From: Tetracentron sinense
Lineage: Eukaryota > Streptophyta > Magnoliopsida > Trochodendrales > Trochodendraceae
Direction of reading: 5' to 3'
DNA length: 64,000 nt
NCBI GenBank assembly: GCA_015143295.1
Contig: CM026570.1
Span: forward strand, 6,100,047 to 6,164,046
Part shown: piece by piece, positions 37,601 to 47,989 of the stretch
How positions within the stretch are numbered: the stretch's first letter is position 1
How the letters are laid out: every line of letters begins with the position of its first letter
The notes under the pieces: model-generated
Told to the model about the DNA's origin: nothing
Database searches by the model: none
Seen by the model: the letters and a program-made list of their open reading frames with translations, nothing else
Translations under genes and position numbers: made by a program

Positions 37601-40600
37601 TTTTTCAAGAAGTTTTTAAGTCTTGTCCAAAGGTTCTCAAGTTAGGAATTAGTTCAAGTGTTGGTATCACTCAAGTTTTTTTTGAAGTATGTTTATCAGT
37701 ACCTCATCAATGGTCTCTCGAACAAAGAAGTATGTCTTCTTGACAATCTTTGGTATGCCAAAGAACTCAATTCTACGAAACTAATGGAAAAGTTAATTGG
37801 TGCTTTGCACTATAATACACCCAAACATGGTGGATCATAAATAATTACGGAAATATGATATAACAATATATCTTTGAAGATTGAGACATTAATTGAAATC
37901 AAAATACATATAATATACTTTGAGAGGAAAGATTATACTGATTGAAGAAGTTGAAATCTCCTGCTTTACAATTTCATTGAGGGATTGAAAGATTGAAAGA
38001 AAATGGAAAGAGTAATCTCCCGCTTACAATTCCGAAAAGAAAAGAAAAATGAAAACAACTTCCAAAAAGAAAAGAAAAATGAAAAAAATCTTGAGTAATA
38101 CCCACACTTGAACTAATTCCTAACTTGAGAACCTTTGAACAAGACTTAAAAACTTCTTGAAAAACATATTTCTCCTCAATGTCTCTGATGCTTGTTTCTT
38201 ATAGAGAATTTAAGATGTCTTCACTTGAATAGATGTTTTATTTTCTTTCTTTTGAATATTTTAACTTGATTGCTTTGAATTCTTTTCTTTTTTGAGATGT
38301 TCATTGTCTTATGCTTTCGGTGGATGATACTTGAAAGCCTTGAATGGAGAATCCACTTAAATTAAAAACTTGATTTTACTTGATGCTTTTGACTAATGAC
38401 TTTGCTTTTGACTGTTGCGCTTTCACTGTTTGAGAATCTTTTGACTGCTTTGTAATTTTTTGCTGACTTGATTGACGAATCTTGTCTTCTTCTTTTGTAA
38501 GAACTTGTGACTGTCTTGCAATTGTGAGCATATGATTCTCTATTGCCGAATTGGATTGTAAATGCCGAAACAGTCATCTTCATTGTCATTGCCAAGATTG
38601 ATGAAGCTTTGAGAATTGTTTTCATCTTCACTGTCAGAACCTAATTCTAACAGTGCTCTTTCCAGTTTTATTCTGTAATCTGCTTTTGAGGTAGATTAGG
38701 CTGTTCTAAGTCTTTGATTTTGTCTGAAGGAATTTTGAAGAGTTGCCTGAATTGGTTGGAGAGGGTAATATAGGATTATTTTGAAGCCATACAGTTATAG
38801 CTTCAGGGATTGCCTTGTAGGGATTAAATTCATCCCACCATTTAATTTTGAATTGCCTACCGAGATAGGAGAATGATTGAGTAGGAATAATTGTGAAGGA
38901 CCAAAAAGTAATCCATGCCAAATTGAACTTGATAAAAGAAAAGGAATGAATGTGAGAAGTGAGAAAATTCCTTAGGGATAAGAAACTTTGATTGAAAAAG
39001 TTCGAATCCTTGTTGGACAATTGGAGGTAAGATATCATGAATGGGACCAAAATATGACCACCATCCAAAGAACCAATATGGGACATGGTAATTGAATTGG
39101 GATTTAAAAAGAAAACACCATGAGTGTTGCCTAGTTTGATTTTGAAAATAAAAACAATTATACCAAGCATGTTGATAGTCAATAATTGAACGATTGAAGG
39201 GGTTTTGGTTCATCATCACTATATGTTTGAGGTTTGAATTTTGTGACAAAATTGCAAGGTATATTGAGATCACTTTCCCAAGAGGATGGAGAGATGACAT
39301 GAGCAATTCTACAAGTTGAGTGAGCAATCATATCTCGATTGTTATTATCAAAATAATGAGTAATAACAATCGATTGAGTATCCGTAAGGATATATTCATA
39401 AAATTCTTGTTTTTTGTGAAAATCAATTATAGGATATTGCCAATCTTGAAAGAAGTATTTTTGAGAAACCAAATTGGGATTGGAATTTGTAAATTCCTTT
39501 TCAATTGGGAAAAGAGACATTTTTTGAGGTTTCAAAATATATTGTGATTTTTGAAAATTCGATTTTGATTTTGAGTGAGGCGTCGGATTGGAAATCCTAA
39601 ATGTCTGAAGTTGTTGAGGGACAAAGAACCCTTTTGAGAACCCTTTAAAGACATTGCTTTGGAATCACAACGAGATGTCGTGCATCACCTCATTTTCAAC
39701 ACTTGGAATCACAACAAGATGCAAAGGACCTTGTGTCAACATGGTTAATCTAGCAAAATAAATTACCCGTGGATGTCCAACTTGTCAGAGAATGTGCTTT
39801 GAAATGGCTTGATCAGTTTAATGCATATGCACACTAATCGTTATAGTGGTCATTTTTATATCGAATATAACTCAATGCTTGATCTTCTGTGTTCCCTAGA
39901 AGTAGCATGTTCTTCCCTCTATTTGTGAGGTGTCTCATGGGATCCAAATTCTAGGGTTTTATACTATCTAGTGTGGCAACAATAGGTGGGAAGTCGTACA
40001 TTATTATATGGATTTTCAGGTGTATATTGCTGAATTTGAGCTTCACGGTATGCACGCAAATTTTGTTGTGCGTCAAGCCTTCCCCATTGATTGTGGATCA
40101 ACTGAGTTATTGTTTGTGTGGGGGACTTTGTCTCCGGCTCGAATTAAATATGAGCTGTTAATTACACCCATAGAGGGTCACCTTTGATTCGAGAATAAGA
40201 GAAGTAGAAAGAAGAGACATTAATAATGAAAATGTTGTCTTAATTAGTGTTGCCCATGAAGGGCCACATGTTGCCGCTACATATATCAAGGGGAATGAAA
40301 GAAGGGAGAGGAGTGTGTGTGTGTGTGTGTGTGTGTGTGAGCCTTCATATTACTTTACCTTGCATTCTCCATTGTAGAAGATTAGTCTTTTGTCTGCAAA
40401 GTCTTCTTGTAGTCTTTTGGGAGTCTTCTGCTTCTGGGAAGTCTCTGTTTGCGTCTCTCTCTACTTATCTTTATCGGGATCCTTCCGATTCCCGCTTTCA
40501 GGAGATTCTCTTATCTTTTATATGAGTGGGGAGGTGGTTGTGGTAACTGCCTTCATTTATTGATCTGAAAGGAGGATCAAATCCTCTCTTCTGAAGAGGA

Positions 40601-43600
40601 ATGCTGAACATTGTCGCCAAAGGCCAACAATATTTCATGTTTCAGGCAATTCGTGAACGAAAATTCTGAGTTAGCATTATAGATCATCCACAACTTCTTT
40701 AGGAATGTAGGTGCCCAGTTCTTTGATCACCCTATTCGTAATGGTATATCTCCTTCTTTATGAAACCTAGTGCTTGTAATGACCATTTGAATTTAGTACA
40801 TGGACATATGAAAATTTGAAGGTTTTCTTTTAGAAGAGTTCAGACAAGCAAGCATTTTTCAAGAATTCCAACTTTGATCTTGTCATATACTTGACCCAGC
40901 TTAAAAAAAAGTGAAGCATTTCTTTTGCCACCATTGTATGATATTGAAGGCATCCACACAAACAATGACACTTACTGATCTTTGGCGGCTGACTTGATGA
41001 TTTCCCTCTTTTCTTTTTCATTATAATTTATAGTGTCCCCCAGAGAAAATTTAGGGGGGATGAATGCATAGGAATAGAGAAAATTTGTAGAGCCTCAAAG
41101 TAGTGCATGACGACGTATTCCCAGTGGCTGGAGTGCTACTCCACATCCACATATGAGTGCATCTATTTCCACATAATGAACATGATCACTATAAGGGAAA
41201 TCTCTGGAAATCACTTGTGGGGTAAGTGTGAGTATCTCGGTAGTACTATTAGACAAGCCCTTTGACCTGAAAGTGTGATGGATTTCTGGATATTCTTCTT
41301 GGTGCTTTGGTTCACCAAATGTGAGTCCATAAAACAAAACTTGGATCTTCTGAGTGTACAGATTAGTTCTTGAGAGCCCATCAAATAGCAATATGGAATC
41401 CAAAGTTCCTTATGAGAATTTGTATCGAGTGTGAATCACCTGCTTGAAACTGAGTGGACAATCAAATCCTAGCCAGGTTATCTTTTGTAAATCATTTATT
41501 TTGAAAATTTCATTCCAAAATTATTAATAGTCATTTAAGATTTTATTTCAGGAAGATACATTTCAAGATGTTTCAATTATTAAACCAAACTTGTATTTTC
41601 AGATGTGTGTCAGTAATGAGGACGGGTTGGAGTTACGTGATAGTGTAGGACATGGGTGTACAATATCATAATTTTAAGACTCCCAGTGACTTACATGTGT
41701 TATGGCCTATGGGGCATCATGTAAATTACTAGACATCTCTAAAATTATTTTCTCTAGTGATAACCCTAATGTATATTACCCATATCTATCCCACGCCCCT
41801 CTAGCTGAATCTCTTCTCTAAGTCAAGAAATAATTTTTGGAGGACTCATAGCTCTATAGGAGATGTGCAAAGATGATGGATCATGCATTCCAAAGGAGGC
41901 CAGAGCTCTCATCGGGGGTGCTCTTCCGAATAGAAGAGACAATGAGAATCGTTTATTGCATCTTCATTAAAGGTTATTTTATTTTATTTTATTTACTTTG
42001 TTGAAATTATTGACTGTATAGGATTTTAGATTCAGAAAAACCAACAAAAAATCGAGCTTATCTAACATCCCTCTTCAGATATATACAAGAATAGTAAAAT
42101 ATATCTGATTAAACTACCCATATCACTAACAAATATCTGTCACTCAAAATAAAATGTATTACACAATTGATAATTTTATTCTTTGAATACCATGGAGATT
42201 TAAAACTTAGTAACTTAGACTATCATGCCGCATCGTTAACTGTGTCAGAGGCAAGCAGAAGCTAACTACTCATACAAAAACTATTTTGAGTGGTTTGTCA
42301 ATCCTGAATATGTTCTGGAGCATTTCTTTAGGCAGCTTATAATTTTTGGATTTTGATTGGCTCTGTGAAGTACTGCTTTAACTTTAGAATATGTTGAGAG
42401 GATTCGAAACATAACCTAATTTTTGGAGTTGCACTCTATCTTGGGTGGCTTAGGATTATCTTTTTCTTTCCTATATTATTTTGATATAAAGTTCTCAGGT
42501 TCTAGATAGCAGATGCAGCTTTTGCAAACCAATTATATTACTCAATTGGCTTCCTCTTTTCAGATCTTCCCCCGGACAAGGAGCCTTTGGACTGGACTAG
42601 AAGGATGAAAATTGCAGCTGGTGCAGCTAAGGGCTTGGAATACTTGCATGATAAAGCAAATCCTCCTGTCATTTACAGGGACTTCAAATCATCGAACATC
42701 CTTCTTGATGAAGGTTATCACCCGAAGCTGTCGGACTTTGGGCTTGCAAAACTGGGTCCTGTCGGTGACAAGACTCATGTCTCCACGCGGGTGATGGGAA
42801 CATACGGCTATTGTGCTCCTGAATATGCTATGACTGGCCAACTCACTCTGAAGTCTGATGTCTACAGTTTTGGTGTGGTCTTTCTTGAGCTGATCACGGG
42901 GCGCAAGGCAATTGATAACACCCGGGTTGCCGGGGAGAATAATCTCGTTGCATGGGTAAGTGTTTCATCTTCTCTTTCCTTCTTTTTCCTTTTCTTTTAC
43001 TGATATTTCTGGGGAAAAAATTCCTTTTATGCAAAAAATAATGAATGAAGGCATGGTTGGTTTGCTCGTACTTAATATTGAACCGATGTAAACAAGATTC
43101 TTTCCTTCATTTTCTGGGATGTGGGTTTACAGGCACGACCCCTTTTCAAAGATCGTAGGAAGTTTCCGAAAATGGCTGACCCACTACTGCAAGGTCGTTA
43201 TCCAATGCGAGGACTGTACCAAGCTCTTGCTGTTGCAGCCATGTGTTTGCAAGAGCAAGCTACTACAAGGCCTCTCATAGGGGATGTTGTGACTGCCCTC
43301 ACATATTTAGCTTCACAAAGATACGACCCAAATGCAGTTACTGCTCAAAGTAACAGAGTTGGTTCTTCTACTCCCAGGGACAAAAATGACCGAAGGAGCC
43401 TGGGTGGTGGGCATGACAACCAAGATGAGGTTGGACGTGGTGGGAGACATGGTTTACAATCCCCCAGTCAGAATTCTCCCGATTTCAGACACAGAGACCC
43501 TGTCAGGGGAATGAGCTTTGGTGCAGAAGTTGGTAGGGGCGAAACCGGTGGTGGGTCTGGGAGGAAGTGGGGCTTGGATGAGTTAGAAAGACAGGGATCT

Positions 43601-43762
43601 CAGAGGGACAGCCCTGTTAATGCAGGGAGAGCAAGAGAGACGCCAAGGAACCGAGATCTTGATAGAGAGCGTGCAGTTGCAGAGGCGAAAGTATGGGGTG
43701 AGAATTGGAGAGAGAGAAAGCGAGCCAATGCAATGGGCAGCTTTGATGGTACAAATGAGTAA
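22607..43762 (+). CDS. PBL27: Receptor-like cytoplasmic kinase, PBL27-like (RLCK VII)
   Basis: Five exons (22607-22736, 23682-23881, 24129-24318, 42564-42955, 43133-43762) join in phase with GT/AG borders to encode 513 residues, the length I recall for Arabidopsis PBL27. The start MGGCFPCF carries G2 for myristoylation and C4/C7 for palmitoylation, so membrane attachment is expected. Kinase landmarks are the glycine loop G93-G98, K115 in VAVK, E131, the YRD at 211-213, DFG at 231-233 and APE at 258-260. A basic, S/G-rich tail (from about 350) ends with [18 protein letters not shown], typical of this subgroup. The family's YRDLK reads YRDFK here. In Arabidopsis, PBL27 acts below the chitin receptor CERK1 and phosphorylates MAPKKK5; the same role here is inferred. 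Intron 3 is 18,245 bp, full of retroelement remains, yet the splice sites and frame are intact. Confidence 0.95.
26252..28505 (-). repeat. 3' LTR of the intronic Tat/Ogre-like element
   Basis: 2,254 bp, homologous to the 5' LTR and, in reverse orientation, to the solo LTRs at 4729 and 8455. A minus-strand TATAAAAA lies near 27797-27806. Open frames within it are chance. Confidence 0.9.
28720..29880 (-). repeat. Tandem repeat tract near the 3' LTR (unit about 60 bp)
   Basis: Many imperfect units share a core like CCGCCCGATTGCTTCAC, followed by GGTAGCAAGCCAAGA. Such tandem repeats between coding region and 3' LTR are a known trait of Tat/Ogre elements. The arginine/serine-rich open frames here are repeat by-products. 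Confidence 0.8.
30585..30860 (-). repeat. Second internal tandem tract (unit about 125 bp)
   Basis: Three diverged units each carry TTTGCCCCTGGGCC or a close variant followed by TTTTCACTAGGATTGGGTT. They lie within the non-coding interior of the LTR element. Confidence 0.7.
32360..33572 (-). pseudogene. gag remnant of the Tat/Ogre-like element (fossil)
   Basis: The minus strand carries the Ty3-type capsid region: [17 protein letters not shown], then [15 protein letters not shown], then a stretch ending [10 protein letters not shown]. These are typical of Tat/Ogre gag. Upstream, a second open stretch has a coiled-coil-like [11 protein letters not shown] and a proline-rich segment, as in gag leaders. 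The gene is broken and there is no pol downstream. Confidence 0.8.
34580..36758 (-). repeat. 5' LTR of the intronic Tat/Ogre-like element
   Basis: 2,179 bp, with a minus-strand TATAAATA near 36043-36050. Any promoter activity would read antisense to the host kinase gene, into the element. Confidence 0.9.
37115..37665 (+). repeat. Left arm of an inverted duplication
   Basis: From CAGTGAAGATGAAAACAATT to AGTTAGGAATTAGTTCAAGT this arm matches, reversed, 38105-38640, at roughly 85-90% identity by eye with small gaps. About 440 bp separate the arms. The source is probably part of the virus-like polyprotein region next door. The long open frame at 37088-37645 is lysine- and serine-rich and I do not consider it a gene. 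Confidence 0.85.
38105..38640 (-). repeat. Right arm of the inverted duplication
   Basis: The reverse complement matches the left arm over nearly its whole length. On the minus strand it continues upstream into the virus-like remnant at 38706-39535, so this arm is probably in the original position and the left arm is the copy. Confidence 0.85.
38706..39535 (-). pseudogene. Virus-like/retroelement polyprotein remnant (fossil)
   Basis: Minus-strand translations include [45 protein letters not shown] and [13 protein letters not shown]. This spacing of aromatic motifs recalls a plant polyprotein family found near zinc-knuckle and reverse-transcriptase domains in endogenous pararetrovirus-like or related retroelement copies; I rely on memory for that resemblance. 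The remnant is broken in several places, lacks recognisable RT within the window and is old. Confidence 0.5.
39536..42563. other. Unassigned part of intron 3
   Basis: A (GT)n microsatellite lies at 40312-40339. A 102-codon minus-strand frame at 41095-41403 has no domain I recognise. The final few hundred bases before 42563 look like ordinary intron, with a pyrimidine-rich tract and TTTTCAG acceptor. Confidence 0.4.
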
Positions 43763-44301
43763 CCATGAGGTCATTATTGTACCTGAAACCCAACTCATCT
43801 AGCTTTTGGTCTTATAGAAAAGGAGAAAAAAAGGTTTCAAACTACAATCTGTAACCCAGGGAATAAGGGTACTGTTTATCCAACTTTGATTGTTGCTGCT
43901 TGTCCTATATCATTCTTGTAGTTGAGTATCATACTGGATGCTCCAGGTTATAGGATATGATCCTGCATTTCTCACCATTTGGTAGGGAAAGGAGGAACAG
44001 TTAAAGAAGGAAATACCGGAAAAAGGGTAAGAATTAGAGTTCTGCACATATGTCTGCGACATGTTGGGCTTTGTTTGTAGGGATTCCTGAAGAACTACAA
44101 GATGCAAAGGAGAGGCTTGGAAGAGGATGTCTTAATTTTTCCCCATAAGATCTGTATTGGGGGGAGGCTAATGTATTTGGTTTGGGTGTCTTATTGTTCT
44201 ACCTTTATCTCTCGTAGTCTTCTTATGTATATGGATTTCAGAGTCGGTCATGTTTTCCAATTATACAAAAGGTTTGTTCGTCATATGTTCTTCATGAAAG
44301 G

Positions 44302-44345
<44 letters not shown>

Positions 44346-45065
44346 ACTGAAATATGTTTAGTTCCTATACAGATACAAGCAAGAGTTATTGATTGATTTG
44401 TATTTGTAGGTTTGCATGGTTATGACCAGAGCGTGAAGCGAAGCAAAAGTGAGGCAAAAAAATCATTGAGAAATGAGAAATAGTGCTTCACTCAATATAT
44501 TAGCATGGACATTCATACTTCAGATTTTACCTTAAAAGAGATTTGTGGAGAACTTAAGTTCCAATCCGATACTTGCGTAAGGTCTATAGGTTAGGCTGTA
44601 AACCCGGTCTATCCCATCACCCTCAACATGAATAGCCCTCTTTGATCCACTAAATTTCGTATGATAAAAGTGAGCTTCCTAAAAAAAGGAGTCATGACAT
44701 TGTGATTGCGTAACTTTGTGGCGGGAGAAATACACTTTTCTGGAACTGGTTATGATGCAATGGGAAGAGATTACAGCAATGGGAGAGATTACAGAAGATG
44801 TGTTATTTTAAACTAGAGTGAGTTCCATATGGCATAGGAGAAACTATATATATAGAGAGAGAGAGAGACAGAGAGAGTATAAAGAACCCACTTCTCCATA
44901 TAAATACATAAAATTCAAAAAAAAAAAAAAAGTTAAAGAATACGAGACTAGAAACTTTGCAGGCTTCATGGTATCCTAATCCTTCAACTGGTCTTGAGGT
45001 CTTTTGGCGATGAATCACTTAATTGTTCTTGTACATGTAAAATTGTCGTAAAATGTATTTAAAAC
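43763..45065. other. Region between the PBL27-like gene and its neighbour
   Basis: The first few hundred bases are the probable 3' untranslated region of the + strand kinase gene. A (CT)n microsatellite lies at 44303-44339 and an (AT)n(AG)n tract near 44847-44870. The convergent neighbour's 3' end lies just right of 45065. No further gene is seen. Confidence 0.45.
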
Positions 45066-46429
45066 TCAAACCTTAACACCAGCAAGACTACTCTTATCTT
45101 CAATCGGGGTCTTCACCATTGCTGCAATGGTTGTCACCACCTTTGCTTCTTTTATTAAAATAGCTTCTTTCAAATCTTTTGGATTTCCTGCATTTGTAAA
45201 TTTTAAAATAACTAACAGATGAGATGTCTCAAAAATCATTTTTTTAGTATTATGTATGTGAACGGCCAAAAAACGGGTCAACCTGTTTTGATCATGGATT
45301 GAAGAGGCCAACCCAATTGGAAGCCCTCAACCATAACCAGCCCTCTTAATCCATTTAAGTACAAAGAGGTTGAGAAAAACAGTATCTAGAACAAAGTGGA
45401 TGTTTTGGATGGTTATGATCATCCAATCTAGATCATTGACTGGATCTTCTAGAACAAAGTGCATATTTTCTTGGTGGGTATGATCATGTGCACTGGGTAA
45501 ATGGACTACCCGCCATGAACTAAATGTGTTTCTAGTTTCAATCGCCCCGATGCACTCTGCCATTCTCGGGGTAAACGCTAGAAGGATTTTGTGTCAGGGC
45601 GGAGCCACATGGGCCAGGGGGGCTGAAGGCCCCCTTGAAATATTTGAGATTTTTTAGTTTACTATACTATTAATAGCCTAGGAGAGGCGTAGAGCCGAGG
45701 ACGGTGCTATATCCCCTAAACTTTTGAAAAAAAATATATTATTCGTAAACGGACACAAAAAAAAAACATAGCCCATGAACTTGGCCCTATAAAAAAATTT
45801 TAGCCCTGCAAGAGAATCCTGGCTCTGCCCCTGGGCAGCCCTACACGTACATCCTTGTCTTCTTGCCCGGAAAAAAAATGCCAGAGTGCAATAGGGGTCC
45901 ATGAGATGAACATACCATTTTCATCTTCTGCTCTTTTTTCTACTTCATCGTCCAGATCTTTCTCCTCCACTGCATCATCTCGTTTCTCGCTGACCTTCCA
46001 CTCAACCTCCTGATTGGGTTGGTGATGCGGTGAGAAATACTCCAACCTATCTTCAGCAACAATGGCTTCCACCGCATCCTCGTCCTTCCTCGACGAGAAA
46101 AAATGATTGGGTGAGTCTCGAGATATGGATCTCCCATGCTCATGATCTCCAACAAAAACATCATCCTTTTCACCTGGATCTTCAATATCTCCATCATTCA
46201 ATTCTGTATTCACAGTTATGTCCTTGACATCTGCGAGGGCCACCGCCTTTTCGCTATCGAAATCCTTATCGGTATTTTCGAATTCTGGTTGTTGCACCAC
46301 AATGTCATTCACGTCGGCTTCAGGAATGGCCTCTAGTGCCTTGTTTCTTTTCATGGTAAGGCTCAGCTTCTTGTGGCGGCTTATGGTGTTTCCGGTGGTG
46401 ACGTCGTGTTTTGATTCACCGCAACCCAT
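45066..46429 (-). CDS. Uncharacterised acidic protein with N-terminal MGCGESKH
   Basis: Two exons on the minus strand (45916-46429 and 45066-45187) join in phase (ATG|GTATG donor, TGCAG acceptor) to give 211 residues. The start MGCGESKHD has G2 and C3, a classic myristoylation/palmitoylation signal, so membrane attachment is likely. A short basic stretch (HKKLSLTMKRNK, about 19-30) follows and could strengthen binding. The middle is acidic and low in complexity, with no membrane segment. The second exon supplies a conserved-looking end, LKEAILIKEAKVVTTIAAMV, predicted to be helical, then SSLAGVKV and stop. The leader upstream of the ATG is CT-rich on the minus strand, as in many plant genes. 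I do not recognise a named family and assign no function. The 728-bp intron contains a MITE. Reading through the donor would give a longer odd C-terminus that I think is wrong. Confidence 0.8.
45595..45833. mobile_element. MITE, CAGGGGCGGAGCC family, in an intron
   Basis: 239 bp with inverted ends CAGGGCGGAGCCAC and GGCTCTGCCCCTG. The interior has GGCCCCCTTGAA and AGCCCATGAACTTGG, shared with the copies at 16841 and 56911. It sits wholly in the intron of the MGC gene. No clear target duplication remains. Confidence 0.75.
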
Positions 46430-47640
46430 TTGTAGGGAAGAGGATTATAAGAAAATGAGATTCTAGAGAGAGATGAAATGGGTTTCTTTGTTTTCTTGTT
46501 GAGAGAGAAGAAATGGGTTCTTTCTCCTTATTTTGTTTTCGCTTTTAAGGCAAAGGCCGTTCTGTTAGGAAGACAACATTACCGTTATTACCTAACTACC
46601 TATTTTTGAATTTTTCTGTTGTTAACTGACCCGGCCAAACTTGCTTCGGTGGAAAATAAAGGGCCGGCTGGGGCCGGGCATGGACCTGGGCCTGGTTTTC
46701 TGACTAAACTGGAGTTTGGCTCGCCTCGGTCCAGTCCAAGACGAACTCATATAGTTATAATTTTTTAAAGAGTGCTAGCCCGGGATGCAGATTTCCACTC
46801 TCAGTGTTTTCTATCGATAACAAGAAAAAGTAGCAACACATGTTCCACAGTAAGAGTTTAGAAGTTTGCGTATGATGCTAGCATTTCTCTACACTTTTTA
46901 ACATGAGAATGATCTTGTGAATCCACCAAAAGGGTATTAAGAGTGTACTCCTAATTGGTCCACTTAGATAATCTAATGCTGTTGTGGATCGATTGACAAC
47001 ATAATAATATTTGTCTTACTAGAGTTCGAATTTTTTTTGTTAATTCTATTTAGGAAATCCCCAGCTCGGGAAGGGAAGAGGAATCTTAATAATGAGTTAT
47101 TTGGATTTGGGTAACTTCGCATCATGTAATTTTTTGGATTAAGAATTTTGGTGTTATGTCGCCCCTTGATCTTTGCTTGTAATCTTTTTAATCTATATAT
47201 CAACTAAACAGGTGGGGTCTGCTAAACACCCCATCTCCACTAGGTGGCTTTTAAAAAAAGATTTTATATTGCTTAACATACAATCAACTTTGCTCATGTA
47301 GGGGGTTGTAATTCACTTTGAGTTTATGCAAGACACCATTCCTATTTATACCATTAATTGTTTTTTATAAATTAAAAAAACAAAAAAAGCTTCCCAATGG
47401 GGGTAGGGGTTTGGCATGGACCCCTACTGGTTTTATTAAATAAAAAAAGGAGGGATACACAAGAAAAATGTGATGACGTTTTTGTCTATAAGTTTTATAA
47501 ATTTATCAGAGTTTTGAGAGTGCCCGAATCCCAGAACTTCCATTCATATTTAAATTTAAAGTATATACAGTTTGAAAACTATTTCAAAAAAAAATTCAAA
47601 TTAGGATAATGGATATTCATATAATATATGAAGTTTATAT
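46430..47640. other. Upstream region of the MGC gene, no other gene
   Basis: About 46435-46560 read on the minus strand is a CT-rich leader. GGGCCGGCTGGGGCCGGGC near 46661 and TTTGGCTCGCCTCGGTCCAG look like remnants of a CG-rich MITE. The rest is AT-rich with no supported feature. Confidence 0.4.
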
Positions 47641-47646
47641 GTTAGC

Positions 47647-47828
47647 ATCGTTGTGGTAAAGGTCGTAATGCCAGAGGAATCATTACCTCAAGGCATAGAG
47701 GGGGAGGTCATAAACATCTATACCATAAAATCGATTTTCGACGGAATGAAAAAGACATATATGGTAGAATCGTAACCATAGAATACGATCCTAATCAAAA
47801 TGCATACATTTGTCTCATACACTATGGG
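47647..47828 (+). pseudogene. rpl2: Nuclear fragment of plastid rpl2 (NUPT part 1)
   Basis: Translation reads [20 protein letters not shown], then the conserved [20 protein letters not shown] and [14 protein letters not shown], an internal piece of plastid ribosomal protein L2 (roughly residues 55-115 of about 274). It has no start, end or promoter and has a few substitutions relative to the conserved plastid protein. It is joined directly to an inverted atpA piece, so it is transferred plastid DNA rather than a gene. Confidence 0.93.
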
Positions 47829-47839
47829 AAAATGTCTCT

Positions 47840-47985
47840 TGATTGAGTCTCCACTATTGGTCAAGCGGTTATACTTCCTTAACCTAAAAGAGAACTTGAT
47901 TTAGCGGTTCTTTCCAAAAGGCGTGAATGCAAATAAAAAACATCTCCTGGATAAGCTTCACGACCAGGTGGTCTTCAACAAATGA
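47840..47985 (-). pseudogene. atpA: Nuclear fragment of plastid atpA (NUPT part 2)
   Basis: The minus strand encodes [20 protein letters not shown], then [12 protein letters not shown] and TALPIVETQS, an internal piece of the plastid ATP synthase alpha subunit. Residues after LLER (KSSSLLG, IVETQS) match the plastid rather than the mitochondrial form. It is an isolated, decayed fragment. In plastid genomes rpl2 (inverted repeat) and atpA (large single-copy region) are far apart, so the junction at about 47829-47840 was made on or before nuclear insertion. Confidence 0.9.
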
Positions 47986-47989
47986 ATTA

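Larger units (their letters stand above)
24319..42563 (+). other. Giant third intron of the PBL27-like gene
   Basis: The intron separates kinase subdomains at HLH|D. Parts: 24319-26246, AT-rich with no recognised element; 26252-36758, an antisense LTR element; 37115-38640, an inverted duplication; 38706-39535, a virus-like remnant; then unassigned DNA to 42563. Other introns of the gene are 945, 247 and 177 bp, so almost all the excess length comes from insertions. Confidence 0.9.

Noticed and set aside
37088-37645. 185-codon plus-strand protein gene
   Set aside because: It is one arm of an inverted duplication; the lysine/serine-rich translation is a frame by-product of a decayed element.
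47397-47609. 70-codon frame upstream of the plastid fragment
   Set aside because: AT-rich low-complexity translation with no domain; it ends before the plastid homology begins.
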